Shown here piece after piece: positions 54,468-64,000 of a stretch of 64,000 nt of DNA. Below the pieces are notes generated by a model, which had not been told where the DNA came from, did not search any database, and worked only from the letters and a program-made list of their open reading frames with translations. The first letter of the stretch is position 1; each line of letters opens with the position of its first letter. The position numbers were made by a program, and so were the translations under genes. Source of the DNA: Vandiemenella viatica (lineage: Eukaryota; Arthropoda; Insecta; Orthoptera; Morabidae); assembly GCA_031002005.1 (NCBI GenBank), contig JARYHS010009186.1, positions 101,713,992 to 101,777,991 of the forward strand, written 5' to 3'.

Positions 54468-56658
54468 CAGTAGAACCTCGATAAGTTAAAGTCCAAGGGA
54501 AACACAAAATATTTTAAGTTATAGAGGTTTTAAGTTATCAAGGGTCTATGTTAGGGATAGGTTAATATAGAGGTAGGTATGTACATATGTATGTATGTAT
54601 CCTTGTTCCTATTTTTACTCCAATGCGTCAGAAGGATTGGTTCAATAAAATACAGAAATTTAAATACAGTAATCATATTTATTTATTCACATTGCACACG
54701 TTACATAAAAATAAAACAACAATTAAAGGTTTAGTCTACTTAAAAAAGTCTGTGATTTTCTTTTGTTTTAAACAATTCACAGTTTCTAAATCGATTTGAT
54801 TTTCAATGACAAATAGAGAGGAGAATACATTATCTTTTATGTTGCTACACTGCTCTATAAATGATCGTACAATTGTTAAAGCTCTTTTTGCTTCGTTGAT
54901 TGATACGCTCGTAGATGAAGTTTGTGGCTCGTCGTTAAAATCATCGTCTTTACCACTTTCAATGCAGTTGTTTACTGATTCCAATATTTCTTCCTCTGTT
55001 AACGTCCCTGCTGTGACTACTTCATCATCGCAAGTAACGAAGTCTTCAAAAGTAATGTTTGACCCAGACATAAGTTTATTCCATTCTTCAGGCACATTAT
55101 TATCTTCCTCTTCAATGATTTCTTGAGGTTCTGAAGAAAAACCTCAGGTTCTAAAGCAGTTTTTTACTGCAAGGGGTGTTACGTTTCGCCAAGCTTTGTC
55201 CACCATCCTCATTGCTTGAAGAACATTTATAGAAGAAATCGTATTTTGCTCCATATCAGCTATCATATTTCTAACAACTTCTTTTCTGTATAATGTTTTA
55301 AAATTTTTAATTATACCCTGATTCAAAGGTTGAAGTTGTGATGTTGTGTTTGGTGGAAGAAATTGTACTTTGACTGCCTTTAATGGTGGTATGCAGTTGT
55401 CGATAAACAGAATAATTTTTCTATTTGAAGTTACCATTTGCTTATCTATGTTAATCAGCCATTTTTAAAAAAGTTCAGCTGTCATCCGTGCTTTTTTATT
55501 GGCTTCATAATCCATGGGTAGTGATTTTAGGCCTGCAAAGTACCGAGGTTTTGTTGACTTGCCTATGATTAAAGGTTTCAGTTTTTCTGTGCCCGTAGAA
55601 TTTGCACAAAGCAGAATTGTAAGTCGTTCTTTGCTGTGCTTTCCTCCATGACAGTTTTCATTTTTGAATGTTCATGTTTTGTCGGGAAGACATTTGAAAA
55701 ATAGACCCGTTTCGTCAGCATTAGAAACATCATTGGGATCATAATCATTCACTAAATTATGTAATTCAGATTTCCATTCTTGGCAGAATGATTTGCTTAC
55801 GCTCACACTTTTGCCGCACATTTTTTTAAAGGCTAAATCATGTCGTTTCTTAAAATTCTCTAACCAGCCATTGCTGGCTTTAAAATTTTTGATTTTCAGC
55901 GAATTAGCGAACTCTTCAGCTTTTTCTTTCAGTATGGGCCCACTAACACTGATGTTGTTGTTTCGACACTGTTTGAACCACGTAAACAAACATTGTTCTA
56001 AATTAGGGAATTCGGCAATTTTTAGTCTTTTACATTGAAGACTTTCTCCTGATTCTTGTTTCTTCAAGATTTCAGCTTCTTTTTTAATGATGATTGATAA
56101 TGTACTCTCATGTATCCCAAACTGAGCCGCAATTTCTTTTCTTTTCAATCCATTTTTCACTGCTTCTATAGCTTTTAATTTATCAGCGTATGTGAGTGTT
56201 GTTAATTTTCTTTTTGAACTCATTTTAAGCCAGTTTTATCACACAGTAGGTAAAGCGATGATCCAAGTAAGCCGTTGTCTTAAGGCTAACCGCCGCAAAG
56301 CTTTAAAGAATTTCGAAGAAGCAAACAATAGGTGACATATGTACCGTATTGTTTACGTTAACAATTTAACTAGTGAACACATGCAAGCAATAAATACCGA
56401 AACCTTTTGTTTTGCACACTCTTTCAAAATGACTCATTGACAAACAATTTTATGTTATAGAGGTTGTGGAAACATTTCTTTAAGTTACTGAGGGCCAATA
56501 CAGAGATTACTTATTTAAGTTATAGAGGTTGCGTATTTTAAGTTATAGAGGTTTTGGGCTCTGATGGGAAGGAAACATATTATTTTTTGAAGTTATAGAG
56601 GTTTTGAAGTTATAGAGGTTTTTAAGTTACTGAGGTTTGAGTTATCGAGGTTCTACTG
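54468..56658 (-). mobile_element. pogo/Tigger-type DNA transposon
   Basis: Perfect inverted ends CAGTAGAACCTCGATAA on both sides, TA target duplications (54466-54467, 56659-56660), length 2.19 kb, and a CENP-B/pogo-type transposase on the minus strand. Subterminal copies of AAGTTATAGAGGTT cluster at 56455-56645, with two more near 54515, and may be transposase binding sites. Confidence 0.96.
54736..56223 (-). pseudogene. pogo-type transposase, three in-frame stops
   Basis: A single frame of about 495 codons, the usual length of pogo transposase, interrupted only by three stops (near 55672, 55467 and 55143) with no frameshift. The N-terminal CENP-B type helix-turn-helix has LKAIEAVKNGLKRKEIAAQF and GIHESTLSIIIK. 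A second DNA-binding domain ends in NGWLENFKKRHDLAFKK. The catalytic part has NADETGLFF (first D), FIDNCIPPLK (second D) and QLQPLNQGI, where the family has PLDQG, so the third catalytic aspartate is N here. The C-terminus reads LKQKKITDFFK, a PCNA-binding (PIP) box. Confidence 0.92.
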
Positions 56659-57368
56659 TATTTTTGACTGAAACATTCGTAACAATATCTTTTTAATTAA
56701 GTTTTCTACCTTCTTTCACTTTTGCCCATTTTCAGATTTTGAAGTCATGCACAAGGTTAATATTGAAGTTCCATGTTTGTCAAGCAACATACTAATTAAA
56801 AGCTCCAGCTCCATTTAGATTTTTTATTTTGGAGGAGACATAAGAAGGGAAGTGGTGGCTACATGTCAAACGTGAAGTTCTTAGTAGCATGTATCCAATG
56901 GCAGGTAAAATTAATTTAGCATAATAGACAACTGGAGACCTGTGATAGCTAAAAATAATATACATTCAACTACAATTAATCTTCTTTATAAATAAAATCC
57001 TAGGCATGCATAAACCGCATCATCATGGACAAACCACAGGACCAATTTAGGTCATATTCACATGAAAGGTTATTGAGGTGGCTCAAGAGGTATATATATT
57101 CATCCGGATATGTGGTACTGAAGTATAATTCCTATACTTACAATTGCGTTATGTTGACCGCAATTCCATAGATAACTCTGTACTTGAGAAGCACTGCTCG
57201 CACTACTGCTGTTTGATTCTGTTTTGTTTTATAAGAATAGACACTTTATTTCATAAGTTTTGTTAAATGTAGTACGTGCATTAACATAAAAAGGAATACA
57301 TTAAATACACATAATAAGTGTAAGTAATATTTAATTTAACTAAGAAAAAGGAAACGGCTTAAGACAAT
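56659..57368. other. unassigned flank
   Basis: AT-rich, no gene seen. The string ATATTTAATTTAACTAAG near 57330 resembles ATATTTAATTTAGCTAGA beyond the right end of the next element and might be a remnant of its target duplication. Confidence 0.45.
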
Positions 57369-60300
57369 ATAAATTACAAGGAAAGGGAAAATGACTCATT
57401 ACTCACCAAAGTTGAAGACAACAATGGGTTAAGAACATATATGACAAACACAAGAATAAACAATATTTCGGTTTTACACCTTATTCATACTGAAGGAAAT
57501 GAGTCAAGTGGTTCAGGAGGTGTGCCCACACTGAAGTTTCCTACATGACTAAGTGCATCATCGATATGGTGGGGGGACTGAGGTGTTATATATAAATATG
57601 TATGTTCACATGGCTTATCAACATGTCCACCTTGTCTCCCTCGACAAAATCCTATGCCTTTCATTCCCTCACCTCATTCATTGTACAAAACAAATCCTCT
57701 CACACTGCAGACAGTTTCAAGCTCAACATGTACAAAAGCACATGTGCAAGCTATCAGCACTTGTCAGGAGCTATTTAGCTCTGGAGTTGTGCCTCCCCTA
57801 CAACACCCCACTCCCAGACACCACACACCCACTGCACCCCTAATTGCCAGAACTCCTTGTTTGGCTCACCTCCTCAATCTTCCCCACCCAGACCCTCTAC
57901 CACCTGTCCCAAAGCCCCTGCACCTCCCTCAGTTAAACCCCAACAGTCAGTGATTAATCTTTCCTCCACTCTCCTGTCAGAACCCCAGATATCAGTTCTA
58001 TCCACGGGACTCTCCTTCTCTCCAACCCCCAAGTTTGATCATGCTGCTTTGGTCCAGGACTCATTAGCGTTCTGCTGCTCCTTGCATTGGCGATATCATT
58101 TTTCCACCACAGGAGTAAACAACATCCAGCAGAACGAAATTAAGTCCAACTATACAACAATTTAAACCTTCATCACCACTGGATCCACCCCAACTCCCAC
58201 AAAACCATCCACTTATTCTGTTCCAAGAGTTCCTCATCTCCACTCTGTCTTCAGCCTCTTTCCTAAAGTCCATTCCATACATCAAAAATCTCAACAACAC
58301 TGAAACTCGAGCCATGAGGGAACTATCCAGAAACCGTAACATTATCTTCCTCCCTGCTGATAAGGGTTCAACCACTACGAGGCTGAGGCAGCTATCTGAC
58401 ACAAACACCTACCTGTCACACCATACAGATTCCACCATCTCCATCTGTCAGGAAATAAAAACGTTCCTGAACTTGCAGGGCCTCTTACAAGGTCTCTCTC
58501 CCCAGTCCATCTCCCTCCTAACTCCCAAGAATCCCCATACACCCACCCTGTACCTCCTTCCCAAGATCCACAAGGTTGGCAATCCGGGGCGGCCTTTAGT
58601 TGCGGCATATGGGTCACCCAATGAATAGATTTCAGCCTTGGTGGACAAGCATCTCCAACCGTTTGTACAGAGTCTTCCCTCCTGTGTCAAAGATACCCCA
58701 CACTTCCTTAAACATCTAGCCACAGACTCCTTCCTAGTCTCCATCGATGTAACTTCCCTCTATACTGTCAGGGCCTCAGTGCCCTGGAACACTTCCTAGA
58801 TTTGTGACCTCCACACAGCCATCCTAGTACATACTTTCTTTCATCCTTGGCTTACCTGACCCTCTCCAAAAACTTATTCGCTTTTAATTCCACAGTATAT
58901 CACCAGTTCTGTGGCACTGCTATGGGCACCCACATGGCTCCTTCCTATACCAACTTGTTCCTTGGTCATCTCGAGGGACTTTTCCTGAACCACACCCCCT
59001 TTAAACCCACTATGTGATTCAGATACATAGATGAACTGGACCCACAGTGAAAATCAACTCCTAGAATTCTTCCATTTCCTTAACAATAGCCATTCCATTA
59101 ACTTCCGCTGGACCTACTCCCGCACACTCATCACGTTCCTCGATGTGGACATCACGCTCAGGCGTGGTGCCCTTCACACCTCTGTCCATATCAAACCAAG
59201 TAATCTACAGCAATACCTATATTTTGACAGTTGCCACCCACTCTATACCAAACATTTCATCTCCTACAGCCTCGCTACCCGTGACAAACGTATCTGTTCT
59301 GATACTGAAACCCTCTTCCAGTATTCCCAGAACTTATCCCAAGCCCATATTTCCCTCTTCTACCCAGCAGATCTTGTACATAAACAAATCACACATGCAA
59401 TCACCCATCCTCCAAGTAACCACTCCCGCCCGGCACCTCTAGGTCTCACCTGGCCTCGAATCCATCAATCGAATCCTACAACAGGGGCATGACTTCCTCC
59501 GCTCCTTTCCAGAAATGTGCAGTCTCTTGCCAAAAATTCTGCCAACTGTTCCCGTACATGTTTCAGCAAACCACCTAACCTCAAAAACATCTTGGTTCAC
59601 AAATTCCCTCCATCTGACTCTCCAAAAACACCTTATGGAAATTTTCCTTGTAATAGACCTTGCTGCAAAACCTGCAATATGCATCCTCCCAATACTATGT
59701 ATTGCACCCCTGTCACAGAGGAAACCATCCCCAACACTGGACATGCCACATGCTCCACAATACACGTCATATACCAGCTAACTTGCCGCCATTGTACTAG
59801 TTCCTATATAGGCCTGACTACACATCAACTTTCGACCAGAATGAATGGCCACAAACAAACAGTCCACACCTGCAATTTATATCTTCCAATACAAGAACAT
59901 GCTAACTACCACAATTCCAACAACCTCAATGACTGTTTCACTGTGAGAGCAATCAGAGTTTTCCCCGAAACCACTGCTGCTCCAGAACTTCGAGATGGGA
60001 ACTTGCATACCAAAATATCCTAGATACCAGACACCCACCTGGCCTCAACCACCGATAAAATTCCTTTGTTTGACACATCACTCATTATTATTAGTATTAT
60101 CATTATTGTCATTTAACTAGCGACAGATTTTTTTTAAATTCTCTGTCTATATTTATTTGCCTAATTTTTGTTTTTGTTTCATCATTCTGTACCTTTTTGG
60201 TATATTACCAATTCTATCACCATCTGCGATGTACACATTATATATAACATCTCAGTCCTCCCGCCATATTAATAATGCACTCAGTCAAGTAGGAAATTTC

Positions 60301-60467
60301 GGCCTGTGCACACCTCCCGAACCACATGATTCATTTCCTTCAGCATGAATAAGGTGTAAAACTGAAATATTGTGTATTCTTGTGTTCGTCATATATGTTC
60401 TTCACCCGTCACTGCCTTCAACTTTGGTGAGTGATGAGTCATTTTACCTTTCCTTGTAATTTATATT
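57369..60467 (+). mobile_element. Penelope-like element with inverted arms (PLE2)
   Basis: A 3.1-kb PLE of a family distinct from PLE1. The left arm (57369-57550) is the inverted copy of the right end (60280-60467). Both contain CACCAAAGTTGAAG or its complement, the AATATTTCGGTTTTACACC block and the GGAGGTGTG block. The central part encodes RT and GIY-YIG on the plus strand, C-rich and codon-biased, unlike its AT-rich surroundings. Confidence 0.9.
57900..60022 (+). pseudogene. PLE2 RT plus GIY-YIG polyprotein, broken
   Basis: Ordered motifs in shifting frames: NIIFLPADKGSTTT (about 58340), TLYLLPKIHKVGNPGRPLVA (about 58548), VSIDVTSLYT (58738), GTAMGTHMAPSYTNLFLGH (58913), FRYID (59017, the RT catalytic box, with the second D changed by the following frame loss), RTLITFLDVDITLRRG (59125), and the GIY-YIG region GHATCSTIHVIYQLTCRHC and SYIGLTTHQLSTRMNGHKQ (59735-59850). 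Stops lie at 58626-58628, 58796 and 59014, among others, with frameshifts. Inactive, but all domains are traceable. Confidence 0.88.
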
Positions 60468-62258
60468 TAATTTAGCTAGACATGACAGTAGTGCTCACAC
60501 ATTCAAGTAGATAATAATTTTTGTGCTGCGGGAAACTATGAACCAAAGATGTTAATTATCTATTGTTCGAATTTGAGCTTAAAAAATAATATTATGGTAA
60601 GCAGATGTTCACATTTATTTTCAAATCAGTCAATACTATTGTAAATGAAGATGAATGTATCAATAATCTCACTGAATTTTTAAACTGAATTGATTTTCCT
60701 GGCCTACCACCACATATACTGAAATTGGAAATTGGTTCTCCAATAATTTTGCTTCCTAACATTAGTGTACTATCCCTTTGTATTGGGACAAGATTGGTTG
60801 TGAGAAATACAATAGCCAATATTACTGAGCCAACAACTTTAAAAAATTCAAAGGAGAAAATGCTTTGCTGCCATGAATACCAATGATACCAAACAATTCA
60901 TCATTTCAATTTAAATGTTTCCAGTTCCTATTTGTTTGGCATTTGCAATGATAATCAACAAATATTAAAAGGTATGTTTCATTTTGATGTATAGTTGGAA
61001 ATCTGAGAAATTAAAGATTAAAGTTTCCACAAAATAATAAAACTTTTTGTTGAATGCAATTCACGCATCATATTAGTTTCTTTACCCCACTGGCATTGTG
61101 TTAATTATGACATAACTGGTTTAAAAGGGAGGTCCATACTTAAACACCCTAAGTTAATGAAGTTACTGGCAATATCTGAAATTTCTTTGAAATATATAAC
61201 AGCACAAATCTCAAATTCCTTATGGACGAAGTCACGGTTACAGCTAGTAGTGTAATACAATGTCTTATAACTCTCACCAGCAATATTCAGATGGAAAATT
61301 ATTCCAGGTTCCCATTAAAGTCATGTTCACATTTGGAAATAATCTGAAACAAAGGAATTAGGGAAAAAAACACTGTTAACACAAATATTTTTCAATATAA
61401 ATTGATGTTTCAAAATTAAGTTAATAAAATACATATAATAAAATGAAACAAAACCAGGAGGGCAAACAAAATTTAGTGATATACAGATATTACATAAATA
61501 AAACACTAACATTACAACTAAAAGAAAAAAGAAAAGCTATGGTGAAAGATCAAGATTAAAATTATGTGAAGCAGATAATTAAATATGTTGATTGAAATGA
61601 GTATATAGAAAATTAGAGATTATCATTGGATAAAAAACAGGATGCTTGCCATCAGACTAGTCAAGCAGCTGAGGGAAATTAATATTATCTGAGTCAAATA
61701 TACATATTATTTATATATTAGAAGCCCATATCTGTCTGTAAAAATCTGTTTTTGCACATTCTAACTCCCTTCAAACTAAGCAGAAATTCTTCAAATTTTG
61801 CAGAGCTAACTCTTAGTGTTAAATTTGTATTTTAGCCAGATCAAATCAAACGATCACAAACTTTGATAGTATATAATACAATTACAATAGTGAGATTATC
61901 TCTGTCTATATTTAATAGTTCTATTAATATTTTTAACCATCCTCAAACTGAAAAGAAATTCCTCATATTGTGAAGAGTGAACTATTATGGCCACATACAG
62001 ATTCTTTTCACATTTAAACCAGATAAGGCCATGCAGTCACCCTTTAGTAGCACATAGTCTCTGACCAAGCAAAATCTCTGATTTTATTTCTTTGAAATCC
62101 CTTCAAACTTGACAGAAATTCTTCAAATTTCACAGATTAAATTTTTAGGGTAATTTACAGGATACTATTATATTTCAAACATGCTTGGTTAAGCATTCAT
62201 GACCTTCGATACCAAAAACTGAAACTACTCTAAAACCATCACCATGCCCAGGTATGTA
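60468..62258. other. unassigned AT-rich stretch
   Basis: No exon recognised, including a minus-strand open frame at 60592-60819 with no family match. The text near 61730-62110 (AAATTCTTCAAATTTTGCAGA and similar, three times) suggests a diverged repeat with a period of about 150-200 bases. Confidence 0.4.
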
Positions 62259-62342
62259 CCTGCATGGTCTGTCACAAAATTAAGTTGAATAAATCCAGGA
62301 AAAATATCCACTGCAGGCAAAGGCACAAGCAACTAAAATTCT

Positions 62343-63190
62343 TCAAAGTAGTTTCCTACCACATAAGAACATTGTCGCCAGCGTTATTCCTAGTCGCTGA
62401 ATGCACCCTGGAAGTCGTTGACGGGGAACACCTTCAAACTCCTCGTCCTTCTTTGACAGCTTCCAAAGTCCCAAAATAATAGCTCTTGAGTTCCTTCTTA
62501 ATCCTAGGGAACAAGAAGAAGTCCAGTGGTGCCAAGTCGGGGCTGTATGGCAGCTGGGGCAGTGTAGCCACACCACGTTTCGCTGAGTACTCTGTGACAA
62601 TGAATGCGATGTGTAAGGCATTTTGTTGTGGTAAAGACGCCAAGTGTTGGCAATCTCCTTCCTGGCACATTTCACTCTGCTTTGGAGCCTTTTCAGGACA
62701 TCCAAGTAAAAATAACTGTTCACTGTGGCACAAATTCTATGAGGACAATTCCTCTTTTGTCGAAAAAAATGATGAGCATGGCCTTCATACAGAACTTGCT
62801 CATTCTCACCTTTTTGGGTGTGAGGAAGCTTCACTTTGTCTTTTGGACTCTTGGTCATACGCCAAAACCCATGTTTCGTCACCTGTAATCACATTATCCA
62901 AAAACATACTGCTCCAAGAGGTCATGCGAGATCGTTGAACGAGCAGCCTTCTGTTCATCAGAAAGCACCTTGGGAACCATCTTTGTGCAGATCTTCTACA
63001 TGCCCAAATCTTCGGTAACAATGTGATTAACAGTACTTGAAGGAATATTATACTCATCTGCCAGCTTTTTAACATTCAGATGTCAATCAAAGTTCAACAT
63101 GTCCCTCACTTGTTTTGATCAGAATGTAGCGTTGACGAGCGTGCAGAGTGGTCTTTGTCCTTGGCGTCCTCTCTGCCATCTTGTACCAGC
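62343..63190 (-). pseudogene. mariner transposase pseudogene
   Basis: Minus-strand fragments in different frames: DNVITGDETWVLAYDQESK (first D, about 62890), a KVKLPHTQKGENEQVLYEGH stretch, LPYSPDLAPLDFFLFPRIK (third D retained, about 62530), and a GCIQRLG end. The second-D motif (family HDNARPH) is not intact in the visible frames. Several frameshifts. The DNA-binding N-terminus is split from the rest by the hairpin insertion region. Confidence 0.85.
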
Positions 63191-63279
63191 AGTTAACCAT
63201 ATTTTGGTATTATTGCCATAAGCTTCCCTCAGCATAACAACAGTCTTGTGTGAGAGTGTAGCCTTTCCCGGCATATAGA

Positions 63280-63486
63280 TGCAACAAAATCCTCTCGGGT
63301 GTCCAGCCATATCATGTTGTAAAAACACGGCATTTCAACAGATGGCTCTGCTGTCTTCATCAGGAATCTTGTAGCTGTCGCAAGCTGACTGTCACTGCCT
63401 CTACTGATGAAGACAGCAGAGCCAGCTGTCAAAACTTTGTGTTTTACAACACCATCCGGCTGGACACCCGAAAGGATTTTGTTGCA
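63280..63486. repeat. hairpin insertion (foldback), probable Penelope ends
   Basis: Arms of about 85 bases: the left arm begins TGCAACAAAATCCTCTCGGG, and the right arm is its complement with few mismatches and ends GGATTTTGTTGCA. A short centre contains GATGAAGACAGCAGAGCC and its complement. The composition resembles Penelope pseudo-LTR ends, but that assignment is inference. Confidence 0.8.
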
Positions 63487-64000
63487 ACAACAGTCTTGGC
63501 ACCTGTTTTCTTGATCGCAACCGAAAATTTTATTGTGTAACGATGGTCCTTGTAACATGGCATCTTGAAATTCCTATGCATCACTGAAACAAGAGTTCTA
63601 ACTAGCAGTAATGTGCACTGTGGAATAGCCTGCAGACAACTGAAGTGGGTATCATTGGCTTCCCTAAACCCCACGCCACCTTCCCAGTCACTTGCTAGTG
63701 GCTTGCTTTGGCGGTGCATGGTCATTCAACTTACTTTTGGAACAAACCATGCAGTATAAAAAAATCTGCTACATTCAACAGTTTAGTGTTATTAAAGACT
63801 ATATTTTAGTGAACACTGCCAAAAAAAAATAGTAATCATATTCATTCGCTTCAATCCCTCATCCTCTCTCTCTTTCTCTCTCAACAAATTTGTAATAAGG
63901 TTGGCAGGATAAATAAGGTTCAATAAATCAGGAACAAACCAAGAACAACAGAATCTTTGAGTGTAATGAAAAGCTACAGAGAAAAACTGATCTAAAGCCT

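Larger units (their letters stand above)
62259..63754 (-). mobile_element. mariner transposon with nested hairpin
   Basis: Inverted ends CTGCATGGTYTGT...AAGTTGAAT on both sides, with TA at 62257-62258 and 63755-63756. The 1.5-kb length exceeds the usual 1.3 kb because of a 207-bp hairpin insertion at 63280-63486. Confidence 0.85.

Noticed and set aside
60592..60819. 75-codon minus-strand frame as a gene or exon
   Set aside because: No family resemblance, no splice support, and AT-rich surroundings.

Overview
The window is eukaryotic nuclear DNA from an animal, most likely a large-genome insect. An orthopteran such as a locust is my best guess, and that is inference from the repeat mix only. 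The DNA is AT-rich, has no operon structure, and is dominated by transposable elements. A 1,000-base run of N (49684-50683) is an assembly gap.

The only host gene I can support is alpha-N-acetylglucosaminidase (NAGLU, lysosomal glycoside hydrolase family 89) on the minus strand. Four exons carry GT/AG splice sites and consistent phases: 35859-35940 (exon A), 32052-32136 (exon B), 22536-22685 (exon C) and 11797-11939 (exon D). They are in the right order for the family protein. The 5' exons and the exons after D were not found. Exons A and B are diverged copies of the same protein segment with the same phase. Using both in one mRNA shifts the frame into a stop, which is the hallmark of a mutually exclusive exon pair. 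This is the most interesting observation here.

The introns and flanks are full of mobile DNA. Left to right: a SINE (690), a possible Helitron scrap (1.3-1.75 kb), a decayed CR1/Jockey-type LINE (3.4-5.8 kb), a foldback repeat (6.96-7.31 kb), a mariner (8.2-9.5 kb), a SINE (9.6 kb), a Penelope remnant (9.9-11.3 kb), a LINE remnant (13.5-14.1 kb), a Penelope element with inverted flanking arms (16.05-19.04 kb), an IS630/mariner-like transposon (20.4-21.7 kb), a nearly full-length RTE-like LINE with target duplication (25.7-29.0 kb), a LINE tail (30.6 kb), Penelope fragments and a very large palindrome (32.7-33.9 kb), and another foldback (34.8-35.4 kb).

To the right of the known exons: a very young complete Gypsy LTR retrotransposon (38532-44277, minus strand, LTRs differing at one base), a LINE C-terminal fragment (46.3 kb), two diverged LTR-like copies with a 74-bp tandem array (46.7-49.6 kb), the gap, a second CR1/Jockey LINE with an intact 641-codon RT frame (50.7-53.5 kb), a pogo/Tigger transposon (54.5-56.7 kb), a second Penelope element with inverted arms (57.4-60.5 kb) and a mariner carrying a nested hairpin (62.3-63.8 kb).

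Two themes recur. Long inverted repeats occur at six or more places, many built from Penelope ends, and both ends of the first Penelope element carry hammerhead-ribozyme-like core motifs. tRNA-like Pol III promoter boxes occur in the SINEs and, unexpectedly, inside the LTRs of the young Gypsy element.
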